Made by a program: the position numbers and the translations under genes
Assembly (NCBI GenBank): GCA_937996655.1
Contig: CALKUK010000011.1
Coordinates: forward strand, 310,001-374,000
DNA: 64,000 nt
Source: an uncultured Sphingomonadaceae bacterium
GTDB lineage: Bacteria > Pseudomonadota > Alphaproteobacteria > Sphingomonadales > Sphingomonadaceae
Reading direction: 5' to 3'
The notes under the pieces: model-generated
Told to the model about the DNA's origin: nothing
Databases searched by the model: none
Seen by the model: only the letters and a program-made list of their open reading frames with translations
Part shown: positions 8,275-16,739 of the stretch, in pieces
How positions within the stretch are numbered: position 1 is the first letter of the stretch
How the letters are laid out: every line of letters begins with the position of its first letter

Positions 8275-11200
8275 TTAGCGGCCAAGCCCCAGTCCGGCCA
8301 AAAGGCCCTGATCGAACTTCATGCGCAGCGTCACAAACGGGCCACTGCGGGTGTAGCGCGACGCATCATAATCCCGATCACTAAAGCCAGCGATATTATA
8401 GCCGATGGAGACATAGCCATTCTTCATCGCAGCGATGCCAACCGTCGGACCGGCTGACCAGCTGTAAGACCGGCCCTTCGGGTTCTGACGCAACGAGCCG
8501 GAGAAGCCGAGATCAATGCCCTTGCCAATGTCATATTTCAGGTCGGTGCCGAACAGGTTGCTGAGGCCCTTCAGATCGTCCGCGCCGAACTTATCGAACA
8601 CGTAGCGGGCGCCCCAAAAGATCGAGACTTCGCTGCGGTTCTGATATTCATCGCCCACCTTTGCCACCGGTGACCAGTTGAGGCTGAAGCTGTTGACGAT
8701 GCGCTGCGACTTCACATTTCCGTCGATGGTGAGCGGAACACCGCCAATCGGTCCGGCTTCGCCGTACACCGCATTGCGCGCCACATCATTGCGGAACTCC
8801 AGCTTGTTGAGCACCGAGATCCGGCTGTCCATCGGACGATGAGCCCAGCTGAGCGCGAGCGAGGTGGCTTCCGTCTGCACCCCGCTGACGCCTGTGGCCT
8901 TTGTCCAGGTGAACTGCCCGCCCATGGCGCGGCCTTCCCCGATCTGGCGCAGCACAGCAGTCGTCAGGCCATAACGGTTGCCGGTTTCGGCCGAGCGCAT
9001 TTCCGCACGCCCCGTCCAGCTCCAGCGATCCCCACGATAGGTGGCTCCTGCGGTCACGGCGGTGAAGTCTTCCGTAAGCGTTCCGTCTCCGCCGCCGATG
9101 AATCCACCCGATGCCACTGGATGGGCCTTGTTGAGGACCTTGGTGGCGTCAATGCCGCCCAGCGTCTTGTTGGCATCGACCGTGAAGTCGAGGGTCACAG
9201 ATTTGCTGACCGGCAGGGACTGGGACAGGCCGAACGCGGCAAAGCTGCGGGCGCCATATTCCGAAATCTGCTGCCGGTTGACGCTGGAGGTAAAGCGCGC
9301 GCCGGCCCACGGCTTGAGATTAAAGCCGATCCGCGCTGTGCGGGCGTCTACAGATTGCCCGTCCGCAATCTCATAGGTGCCGACCAGCGTAATATCGTCA
9401 TTGAACGCATAGCGTGCGCCGAACTTGTGACGTGCCGGGAAGTCGATGCTGTCATTCTTGTTCGCAATCGGGAATTCCGTCTGGGCATCGAGTTCCAGCT
9501 TATTGTCGAAGAAGCGCTTGGCCGCTCCGAACTGGGCGATGGTTGAGCTTTGCGTGCGGCCGTCCGCCAGACGGTCAGAAGCGACCGTCAGGCCCGAACG
9601 CAGATCAACCGATTTCGCGCGGTATTCGACCAAAGCCTTGGCCGCATCGCGCTTCGAAATGTCGTTCAGATATTCTTCGTGCCAGGCGCTGCCGGTCAAC
9701 GTCAGCTGCTGCGTCATCCGCATACGGCCATCGATGCCGAACTTACGGGTGCCGTTTTCGCCCCCGTTGGTCTGGCCCACGCCAAAGCCGGCTTCCTGTT
9801 CACGGGCATAAGCCAGCATGTCGAACTTGGATCCGTGATGCTCGGCCTCAACAAGCCAGGCTGTGCTGGTGCCAGCCGCTTGCATCGTGCCCATTGGCCT
9901 TGCCTGCTGGTCGCTCACCGCGACTTCAGCCCGCAGCTCCGTCGTCGCATTGGGCTTATAACGGACATCCACGCCCCCCATGGAGGTCCGCAAATTGTCA
10001 TCCTCGTCATGGATGCCCGTTGCGGCGACCTGAAGGGTTTTAGAGGCGTTGTTCCAGCTCACCCGGCCACCGGCATTCACCACGCGCTGCGCGACGCCGT
10101 CTACGTCGTAATCTGCGATGATGAACTGGGGGTCGAGACCCGAGGACCGGCTGAGGACCGGTTCGCGGAAGCGCAGCGTGCCGGCGGCATAATCGATGTC
10201 ATAATCGATATAGCGCACCAGCGTGCGGATTTCGATGATCCTGTCCGAACGCAGGCGATCGCGGGTTTCAATCACGATCTTTTCGCTATTGGGCAGGATA
10301 TCGCGCGCAGCCAGTGCATATGGCCCCGTCAAGCCATTGCCCTGGATTTCCTCGCGACGATGACGGTAGGGCGTGTCGGCGGCAAAGGCCGTCGCGCCAA
10401 ACCGGTCATTCTTGAACTCCGCCTTCACGCCGTTGAACGCGCGGACATAGCGGGTTAGCTGGGCTTCCCCCAGACCCGTTTCATAGTCGCCGAACAGGGC
10501 ATAGAATTGCGGGCGTTCCAGCTTGAGGTAGAGGCGGCGGACGCTGGCCGCGTCAAAGCGACGCTGGGTACGGTCCGCAAACACGGTGTAATAGGCTTCC
10601 GGATCGATCACACCGCCAAAGCGCGTGTCGTCTTTGTCCTTGTCGCTGTCATACGACATGGTCATCAGCCATTTGCCCTTGACGCGACCCTTTGCGTAGA
10701 GCGCGAGGCGGGCGTCGTTATACCAGCTCTGGCCATCGGCCCCGAGCTTTTCCGTGCGGGTCGCAAGCGTGTTGAAACCAGTCGTGCCGGCGGCAAAGCC
10801 GACAATCGTCCAGGGGCGCTTGCCCGGGTCCAGCCAGGCATCAATCCGCTCTGTGCGGACCACGTCACGGTCGCGCAGGGGAAGGGTGATGCTCAGCGAG
10901 CCTGAGGTCGTGGTCGGTTCGAGTTCGATATAGGCAATGCCGTCATCGCCCTCGACGCGCCACACAGGCTTGGCCCGTTCCAGACCCGACAGCTGCCGCG
11001 CGGCCTGCGCATCAGCTTCCACCGCCGGATAATAGGGGGCAGGCACCGCGAAATCGCCGGTCAGCCCCTGCGCGACTGGCCGTCCGTCACGGTCTGTCAA
11101 CTTCAGGGCGATAACCGGACGGGTCACGCCGTCCGCCACCAATATGGATTTGGAGCGGTCGAGCACTGCATGCATCGGGCTCGACGAGAAGAAGACCGTG

Positions 11201-13362
11201 CGCGATAGCCGCTCCACGACCGTCCCATTCGCGTCGATGATCTCTGCCGTCAGCTTGGTTTCGCGGGTCGGCAATTCCACGCCGCGCCACAGGCTGACCG
11301 CAATTGCGCCGCTGCCGTCCTTCTTCACGCCGTCAAACGCGAGGGCAGGGACCGGCTGGCCGTTGGCATAGAGCTTCACCGATTGGTCGGGCAGATGCTT
11401 GATCGCAACGCGAACCGCCTTGGTGCGCGGGTTATGGTCCTCTTCGGGGAACAGCCACGCCACGCCGGGCGTCTGTCCGGCAAACCAGTCACGCGTTGCG
11501 CCAGCCGCCTCTGCCGCACTTGGAGCGGCCAAGCGCTGCGCACCGGCGGCGGACAGCCGTGCGGTGTTCTCGCCCGCCATGGTGCGGAAATCCGCCCGCA
11601 GAAGCGCGCCGCCACGCCCTTCAACGAAGCGGGAGATTGCACTGCCGGCGCTGCGGGCATTGACCGCGCAGTGGGCCGGAATCTGGCCCTCTGGCAGGGT
11701 TGAAGGATCGATCTGGACCACGTGGAGGCCCGGCAAGACCCCTTCGAAGTGATAGCGGCCATCGCTGTCCGTCACAGTGTAGCTGCCATCCTCCAGCATG
11801 ACACGGACGTTTGCGACGCCCTTGGCCTTGGCGGGATCGACCGTGCAGCCACCGTCTGTGATCTGCCCGATGATGGTGATGCGGTCGCCCAGCGTGTCGC
11901 GCGCGATGCGTACGGTGGCGTCGGCCACTGCAGTTTGCGTGCCGCGATCGTCGGTGGCGCTGGCAAGGTTGGTCGCGCTTCCCGGCTGTGCATCTGGCCT
12001 GATTTCAATAATATAGGTCAGGTAGCCCATCTTGCCGGCGGCAAGCGGGGGCACCGACGCATTGAGCGTGCGGCCATCAGACGTGATGGTATAACTGACC
12101 GGCTGGCCATCAAAGCGGACTGTGTTCGGCTTCAGGCGCATGGCGTCCGGCAGCACGTCGGTGATCGTGATTGCACCGGTGGCGCGCGCGGCATCGCCGT
12201 TGCGCAGCTCCACGCGGAACTGCAGCGCGTCTCCGGGCACGGCGGTCGGTTGCGACGCCGTTTTCCGGATAGATAGCGGTATGCCCGGCCTGTCGACCGG
12301 GATGTCGATTCTGACCGGGGCCGGATCATTGAGCGTGAACGCCTCTCCATATGACGCACCCGCCAATGTGAAAGGCTGTCCATCAGGCCTTCGAAGCGCA
12401 GCCAGATATTGCGGCGCGGACTTCGACGGCGCTGTATAGGGCGCTGGCGGCTCGACAATCAGGCGGTACTGACCGGGCCGCGCAAACGGGAACCGGTAGT
12501 CGCCAGGATCGAAGCGGTACACAACACCACTGCTGTCGGTGACGGTGGACCCCGTCACCAGGCTCGACGGAAAACTGGAAACACCATCATCTCCAAAGAC
12601 TTGCGCGGGCTGGCCCGTCGCTGCGTCAACCAGTGTGACGCGCGTTCCGGATACCGGCGCGCCGTCTCCGCTGTCGAAGACGATGCCATAGGGATCGATG
12701 AGGACTTCCAGTGCTGACTGCGCGATCAGCGTGCCCGTCACCGGGTCATGCGATTCAAGCGTCAGTCGTTCCCCCGGGAACAGAGAAAGCCGACAATCGC
12801 CGGCAACAGCGGTCGGGGGGATCGACGCTGTTGGAATAAGGCCTGCAAAAACGCCGCTATTCGGCGCCGTTTCGGTGACGAGAAGGGTCTCGGAGTCACC
12901 TGAGGGCGTCTGGAGACGGACGGAAATCGTCTCGGCAACGTTCGGGTCCCGATTTTCAGAGGGATCTGAAATCGCAACCACAAGCGGTTCCCCGGCGCGG
13001 ATCTGTTTGGATTGTTCCAACTGGGCCGGGTTGAGGTTGGTGCCCGCCCAAACGCCATCCAGAGAGAGCGTCTGGAGGCCTCCCGAGCCCTGACAGGTCG
13101 TCGACGGGACAGACAGCGGGGTGCCTGCGCCTTTGGCGAACTGATAGGTCGTCAGCGTGACGGGAGGAGGCGTGAGATCGACGACAAGATCCACGCGATT
13201 TGAGAGAGTTGAGAGCGTTTGGCCCTGCGCCTGCCACTCGATGCGCGCAATATTGGAGATCACGATCGAATCTTGCGCGAATGCGGGTGCGGCGGCGGCC
13301 CCGATAAGGGCCACCGCCATCCCGACCATCCAGGCGAAGAGATGATGGATCAATTTGTGCAT
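8275..13362 (-). CDS. Giant exported protein: DUF11-type domains plus predicted outer-membrane beta-barrel
   Basis: 1695 residues. A signal peptide runs to about residue 29 (cleavage after APAFA). Then: an exposed N-terminal region opening with SIVISNIARIEW (30-350), a DUF11-like beta-sandwich (about 365-485, AVPGDALQFRVELRNG), an SdrD-B/carboxypeptidase-regulatory-like domain (about 504-555, VANVRVMLEDGSYTVTDSDG), a further beta-rich region (620-850), and from about 855 to the end alternating aromatic/polar strands typical of a large outer-membrane barrel. Near residue 1025 lies NSEKIVIETRDR followed by YIDYDIDYAAGTLRFREP. The protein ends FVTLRMKFDQGLLAGLGLGR rather than in an aromatic residue. 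It is encoded last in a run with three small secreted DUF11-type proteins and may anchor or export them. Exact function unknown. Confidence 0.7.
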   Translation of the reverse strand: MHKLIHHLFAWMVGMAVALIGAAAAPAFAQDSIVISNIARIEWQAQGQTLSTLSNRVDLVVDLTPPPVTLTTYQFAKGAGTPLSVPSTTCQGSGGLQTLSLDGVWAGTNLNPAQLEQSKQIRAGEPLVVAISDPSENRDPNVAETISVRLQTPSGDSETLLVTETAPNSGVFAGLIPTASIPPTAVAGDCRLSLFPGERLTLESHDPVTGTLIAQSALEVLIDPYGIVFDSGDGAPVSGTRVTLVDAATGQPAQVFGDDGVSSFPSSLVTGSTVTDSSGVVYRFDPGDYRFPFARPGQYRLIVEPPAPYTAPSKSAPQYLAALRRPDGQPFTLAGASYGEAFTLNDPAPVRIDIPVDRPGIPLSIRKTASQPTAVPGDALQFRVELRNGDAARATGAITITDVLPDAMRLKPNTVRFDGQPVSYTITSDGRTLNASVPPLAAGKMGYLTYIIEIRPDAQPGSATNLASATDDRGTQTAVADATVRIARDTLGDRITIIGQITDGGCTVDPAKAKGVANVRVMLEDGSYTVTDSDGRYHFEGVLPGLHVVQIDPSTLPEGQIPAHCAVNARSAGSAISRFVEGRGGALLRADFRTMAGENTARLSAAGAQRLAAPSAAEAAGATRDWFAGQTPGVAWLFPEEDHNPRTKAVRVAIKHLPDQSVKLYANGQPVPALAFDGVKKDGSGAIAVSLWRGVELPTRETKLTAEIIDANGTVVERLSRTVFFSSSPMHAVLDRSKSILVADGVTRPVIALKLTDRDGRPVAQGLTGDFAVPAPYYPAVEADAQAARQLSGLERAKPVWRVEGDDGIAYIELEPTTTSGSLSITLPLRDRDVVRTERIDAWLDPGKRPWTIVGFAAGTTGFNTLATRTEKLGADGQSWYNDARLALYAKGRVKGKWLMTMSYDSDKDKDDTRFGGVIDPEAYYTVFADRTQRRFDAASVRRLYLKLERPQFYALFGDYETGLGEAQLTRYVRAFNGVKAEFKNDRFGATAFAADTPYRHRREEIQGNGLTGPYALAARDILPNSEKIVIETRDRLRSDRIIEIRTLVRYIDYDIDYAAGTLRFREPVLSRSSGLDPQFIIADYDVDGVAQRVVNAGGRVSWNNASKTLQVAATGIHDEDDNLRTSMGGVDVRYKPNATTELRAEVAVSDQQARPMGTMQAAGTSTAWLVEAEHHGSKFDMLAYAREQEAGFGVGQTNGGENGTRKFGIDGRMRMTQQLTLTGSAWHEEYLNDISKRDAAKALVEYRAKSVDLRSGLTVASDRLADGRTQSSTIAQFGAAKRFFDNKLELDAQTEFPIANKNDSIDFPARHKFGARYAFNDDITLVGTYEIADGQSVDARTARIGFNLKPWAGARFTSSVNRQQISEYGARSFAAFGLSQSLPVSKSVTLDFTVDANKTLGGIDATKVLNKAHPVASGGFIGGGDGTLTEDFTAVTAGATYRGDRWSWTGRAEMRSAETGNRYGLTTAVLRQIGEGRAMGGQFTWTKATGVSGVQTEATSLALSWAHRPMDSRISVLNKLEFRNDVARNAVYGEAGPIGGVPLTIDGNVKSQRIVNSFSLNWSPVAKVGDEYQNRSEVSIFWGARYVFDKFGADDLKGLSNLFGTDLKYDIGKGIDLGFSGSLRQNPKGRSYSWSAGPTVGIAAMKNGYVSIGYNIAGFSDRDYDASRYTRSGPFVTLRMKFDQGLLAGLGLGR

Positions 13363-13376
13363 ATGCGGTGGGCAGG

Positions 13377-13400
13377 CTGGAGGCTGTTGCCAGCCTCCAG
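13377..13400 (-). other. Perfect intergenic RNA hairpin between the small subunit gene and the giant barrel gene
   Basis: CTGGAGGCT at 13377-13385 pairs perfectly with AGCCTCCAG at 13392-13400 around a six-base loop. It lies between the stop of the 358-residue gene (13416) and the start of the 1695-residue gene (13362) with no T tract on the minus strand. It could reduce read-through or protect the 3' end of the upstream message, giving more small protein than barrel protein. Confidence 0.6.
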
Positions 13401-13415
13401 TTCAGCTCAAGCCGA

Positions 13416-14492
13416 TCAGTTGATCGTCGCGCGGAAGTAGAGCGTCCGGGTCGTGCCGGGGTTGACTGTCCCCAGCGTGCCCGAAACGGTGCCCGCCGCA
13501 AACGAACCGCCTGCTGTGCCATCGAGATTGCACGTGCCGGTCGGTGCTGTGCCCGTATAGGTGCCAGACTGGAAGATTCCGTAAGAAGAATCATAGGTTG
13601 TCTGGGCCGGTAGCGGGTCAGAGATGTTGACGCTGGTCGCAGCAGCACCGCCCGAACCGTTGGCAACGACGATGCAATATTCAATCGTTGCCCCTGGGAT
13701 CATTTTCGGGTTCGAGGTGCCGTTGACAGGGTCAGACACGATGCGGCTCTGCTTGAAAACGCTCAAGATCGCAGCAGAGACGGTGAAATCATCGTCATCG
13801 CTTGCTTTACCGTCGTTTGCGATGTCACCGGCAACGACGCCCGCTGCGTCAAACAGCACTGTATCGACGCCAGCGGTGTTCGCACCGGCTGTGGCGGTGA
13901 TGACCGTGCCCTGCGTGGCCGCAGCGCCGCCTTCGCGCGCCTGACCTTGCAGGTTCACACCTGCAACATCGCCATTGACCCGTGTGGCCGCAACGCCGCC
14001 GACGACAAAGATGGTGCGAACGCCGTCCGCTGCCACTTCATCGAGATAGGTCACGGCGGTATCGGTGCCGGCGTCATAGGTGCCGTTGGCGTTGGTATCG
14101 ACGAAGACGCCGAGCCCAGTGACATCGAAATTGTCCGTTCCACCGTGCGCGGCCGTGCCGCCGGCGAGCTGCGCCGCCGTCAGACCGATGTCGATGGTCG
14201 CGTTGGTGTCGTTGGTGACGGTAAAGGTCGTCACAGCGGTCGTCTGGCCGGGGACAACCGAAGTGGTTGTCGTGCCCGTTTCCTGAACGCGAATGGCAAC
14301 TTTGCGGTCAACCGTGATCGCGTTCGAACCCGTGCTTGCCGTCTGTGCGACGCCGCCAACCTGGAAGTTAACGGTCACCGTATTCGTGATTGTGGAGCCT
14401 GCAGTTGTGCCCGCAGCCAGCGCAGGGGAGGCCCCAAGTATCGCCAGCGCAAGACAACTGCTTGTTGCCAGCAGTTTGATATTGTTAGTCAT
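13416..14492 (-). CDS. Small exported DUF11-type surface protein (358 aa), paralogue of the 342-aa protein
   Basis: A signal peptide (MTNNIKLLATSSCLALAILG, cleavage after ALA near 27) is followed by AGTTAGSTITNTVTVNF, nearly the same opening as the 342-residue protein two genes upstream. A calcium-type loop VDTNANGTYDAGTDT lies mid-chain. The C-terminal half contains a DUF11-like sandwich (MIPGATIEYCIVVANG, then ISDPLPAQTTYDSS) and the chain ends in a strand TRTLYFRATIN. Composition is rich in Thr, Ala, Gly and Asn and poor in Lys, as in secreted fibre or surface-layer proteins. No enzyme motif is seen. Function unknown; a structural surface component is the likeliest reading. Confidence 0.65.
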   Translation of the reverse strand: MTNNIKLLATSSCLALAILGASPALAAGTTAGSTITNTVTVNFQVGGVAQTASTGSNAITVDRKVAIRVQETGTTTTSVVPGQTTAVTTFTVTNDTNATIDIGLTAAQLAGGTAAHGGTDNFDVTGLGVFVDTNANGTYDAGTDTAVTYLDEVAADGVRTIFVVGGVAATRVNGDVAGVNLQGQAREGGAAATQGTVITATAGANTAGVDTVLFDAAGVVAGDIANDGKASDDDDFTVSAAILSVFKQSRIVSDPVNGTSNPKMIPGATIEYCIVVANGSGGAAATSVNISDPLPAQTTYDSSYGIFQSGTYTGTAPTGTCNLDGTAGGSFAAGTVSGTLGTVNPGTTRTLYFRATIN

Positions 14493-14555
14493 TTTTGGTC
14501 TCTCTTCGCTCTAAGCGACACCGAACCCACCCCCCGCCGGTGTCTTTGCGGGTCT

Positions 14556-15020
14556 TCAGCGGACAACGCCGCGGAAGCTTAATTGGCCTTGGGCACCTGC
14601 CGCGATCGGTTCGCGAAGCGCCCAACGGACATGTGTGACGTCCTCAGGTCTGGCAGCACGCACGGTGCCGTCGGACTCTCGAATTTTAAGGGACGCAAGC
14701 GAGGCAAACGTCTTTCCACCATCGACAGAAACCTGCGCGACGGTGTCGGACGTGCTCTGATATGCGACGGGTGCTGGCATCGGATTGGTAACGACAAAAT
14801 CCTTGGCGGATTGCGTGCCCGTGTTCCGATATTGGAGGATGAAGACCAGTCGATCACCGGGGGTGACCACCTTGGGTTCCTCCAGCACGGTCTTGGTCTT
14901 GCCGCCAGCGGTCGGCACCACACGTTCGACAAAGACGGAACTGTCGAGCGCGATAGCATCGGCGGCATAGCCATAAGCAGGGCTAAGCAGCAGAAATATA
15001 AAGAATAAAATCCGCATCAT
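14556..15020 (-). CDS. Small exported single-domain DUF11-like protein (154 aa)
   Basis: A signal peptide (MMRILFFIFLLLSPAYGYA, cleavage near residue 20) leads into one beta-sandwich: VVTPGDRLVFILQYRNTG, then FVVTNPMPAPVAYQS, SVDGGKTFASL and the closing strand GQLSFRGVVR. The pattern PGDxLxFxLxYRNTG is the DUF11/conserved-repeat signature. Being one domain with almost no extra sequence, it could be a minor subunit, cap or periplasmic chaperone-like partner of its two larger neighbours. It lies 17 bases after the 342-aa gene and 63 bases before the 358-aa gene, so co-transcription is likely. Confidence 0.65.
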   Translation of the reverse strand: MMRILFFIFLLLSPAYGYAADAIALDSSVFVERVVPTAGGKTKTVLEEPKVVTPGDRLVFILQYRNTGTQSAKDFVVTNPMPAPVAYQSTSDTVAQVSVDGGKTFASLASLKIRESDGTVRAARPEDVTHVRWALREPIAAGAQGQLSFRGVVR

Positions 15021-15037
15021 GATGTCTCCAAAAGCCC

Positions 15038-16066
15038 CTAGTTGACCTTGACTTTGAAGGTGACGATGCGGGTTTGGCTGGCCGCGACGCTGCCCAAGGC
15101 GACTTCAATGCGCCCGGGCGTCACACCGGCTGGCGGCACAAAAACCCCTGCGTCGGCATCCGTTGCATCGGTCAAAGCCGCGCTCTGGAGGGTCAGCGTC
15201 CCAGCTTCATAGGTGGTAGAGGCCGGAATATTGTCGGCGATGGCGACGTTCGTCAGAGATCCCGAACCGCTGACGGTCGCGGTGAGGGTATAGGTGACGA
15301 TGGAGCCAGGCACGATTTTGGTCCCGCCGAACGGATCGACGACGCTGGAGGTCTTGGTGAAGCTGATATTGGCGGCCTGAACGACATAGGCGCCTGTTGC
15401 GCTGCCATCGCCGCCCGAAGTGCCGACGACAGCGTCGCCGCCGCCCTGACCCTGACCGGCTGATGAAGCCCCGGGTGCCCCTGTGAGGGTCTTTGACGCG
15501 GCTGTGAGCGACAATTGCCCGCGATCGCCATTGGCGGCAGTCCCAGGGATGGATGAAAGGACAAATACGCGGATCGATGCGTCGGGTGCCAAGACCGGAT
15601 CATTGGAACCGGCGACATAGACGGTATCGACGCCGGCATCATAAACGCCGTTTCCATTGGTATCGAGCACGATGGACGTTGTGGTGGGATCAAACTGATC
15701 CCCGCCGAGCGCGGTGGTGACGGCCAGCCCATAGGCTTCGGAACCGTTGCCGGTGTTGGTGACGGTGAAGCTGGCAACCTGATTGACGCCTGACGGAAGC
15801 GTCGGAATGTCGCCGGGATCAGCCGAAGTCACAGCAACGTCGAGCAACTCATCAACGCGGAGATTGGCTGTATTCGATGTGGCGGTCTGCGCATTCCCCC
15901 CGGAATCCGTATAGCTCGCCGTGGCTGTATTCGCGATTGTAGAGCCCGCGACCGTCCCTGCGGCTTCCGCACGCGGGGCGAAGGTGACGGAGGCTGTCGC
16001 GACGATGAGCGGCGCAATAAGCGCAAGCCGCACATTCTTGATCGCCCAGAAATTGCCTTCCAACAT
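15038..16066 (-). CDS. Small exported DUF11-type surface protein (342 aa), first gene of the cluster
   Basis: The chain begins with an N-terminal signal of about 35 residues (hydrophobic LALIAPLIVATASVTFA, cleavage after AEA). The mature start AGTVAGSTIANTATASYTD matches the 358-aa paralogue. A loop LDTNGNGVYDAGVDT resembles a calcium-binding DxNxNG turn, and a glycine-rich linker (GQGQGGGDAVVG) separates it from a C-terminal DUF11-like domain (IVPGSIVTYTLTATVSG, IADNIPASTTYE). The last strand TRIVTFKVKVN parallels the end of the paralogue. The start at ATG 16066 has only a weak ribosome site. Likely a structural surface or extracellular protein; function unknown. Confidence 0.65.
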   Translation of the reverse strand: MLEGNFWAIKNVRLALIAPLIVATASVTFAPRAEAAGTVAGSTIANTATASYTDSGGNAQTATSNTANLRVDELLDVAVTSADPGDIPTLPSGVNQVASFTVTNTGNGSEAYGLAVTTALGGDQFDPTTTSIVLDTNGNGVYDAGVDTVYVAGSNDPVLAPDASIRVFVLSSIPGTAANGDRGQLSLTAASKTLTGAPGASSAGQGQGGGDAVVGTSGGDGSATGAYVVQAANISFTKTSSVVDPFGGTKIVPGSIVTYTLTATVSGSGSLTNVAIADNIPASTTYEAGTLTLQSAALTDATDADAGVFVPPAGVTPGRIEVALGSVAASQTRIVTFKVKVN

Positions 16067-16423
16067 TGGTAGATACCCAACCCACAGTTTTTCCTGCGGA
16101 GGGAATTAGACCCAGAGTGGAAAATATTTGGTTAAATCCAAAATGGAGGAAAGTGCGCGATGATACGAAAAAGCACGCTTTGCTTAGCGGCTCGTAAACC
16201 ACCGGTGCCGACAGAAACGCTCACGGAATTTCAAAAATCCCGCAGTTTCAGAAGGATACCGAATTGGTTGGAATGCCCCTGAAACTGACGTCAAAGGGTC
16301 CATCCGCTAAGGGCGCCTTAAGGAAAAAAATTTGGCATGTTCGCGGGGAGGGCAAATTAGCACGCTCCATCGCCTTGACAGCCTTCAGACCTTCTCTTAG
16401 AGGCCCCCTCCTCACGCAAGTTC
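16067..16423. other. Gene-free region between the surface-protein cluster and tRNA-Asp
   Basis: This AT-richer stretch must hold the promoter for the minus-strand cluster and for the plus-strand tRNA. A small inverted repeat (TTTGG at 16127-16131, CCAAA at 16138-16142) lies about 60 bases upstream of the first surface gene and could be an operator or part of a promoter. Short open frames here have no credible start or homology that I can see. Confidence 0.5.
16375..16403 (+). promoter_or_regulatory. Probable sigma-70 type promoter of tRNA-Asp
   Basis: A perfect TTGACA at 16375-16380 is followed, 16-17 bases on, by a weak -10 element (TTAGAG/TAGAGG, 16397-16403). This places transcription start just before the mature tRNA 5' end at 16424. 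Confidence 0.55.
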
Positions 16424-16499
<76 letters not shown>

Positions 16500-16500
<1 letters not shown>

Positions 16501-16527
16501 CTTCCCCTATCGGGAAGTAGGCGTTTT
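16500..16527 (+). terminator. Terminator of tRNA-Asp
   Basis: A seven-base stem (16500-16506 with 16512-16518) and a five-base loop start at the last base of the tRNA; TTTT occurs at 16524-16527. It abuts the 3' end of the convergent DUF2842 gene. Confidence 0.65.
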
Positions 16528-16735
16528 ACCGAAAATGGCCGGTTTCCATCCACTTGAGCACAGGCTTGAGTGGCAGTATCCATATTGTTCCGGCGACAAT
16601 GTAAAAAATTGCCTGCACCAGCACCGGCCAGAAGCCAACAAGGCCCGATAGGCTGGCCACGGCGACCGCCCAAATCAACGCATAAGCCAATATGCCCAGC
16701 ATCCCGATGGGTTTGCGCCAGCTCGGTGTTTCCAT
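16526..16735 (-). CDS. DUF2842 family small membrane protein
   Basis: 69 residues. The pattern PSWRKPIGMLGILAYALIWA, then a second hydrophobic segment (PVLVQAIFYIVAGTIWILP) and the ending LKPVLKWMETG matches the alphaproteobacterial DUF2842 family. Two membrane helices are predicted. It starts four bases after the stop of the cyclo-ligase gene and is probably co-transcribed with it. Function unknown. Confidence 0.85.
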   Translation of the reverse strand: METPSWRKPIGMLGILAYALIWAVAVASLSGLVGFWPVLVQAIFYIVAGTIWILPLKPVLKWMETGHFR

Positions 16736-16739
16736 GATC

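Noticed and set aside
8275..13362. TonB-dependent receptor, autotransporter or chaperone-usher identity for the giant protein
   Set aside because: No TonB box/plug, no autotransporter passenger-helix-12-strand layout, and no usher plug or adjacent chaperone gene is visible.
15852..16202. Short minus-strand frame upstream of the 342-aa gene
   Set aside because: It overlaps the signal peptide region out of frame and has no credible start signal or composition of a real protein.
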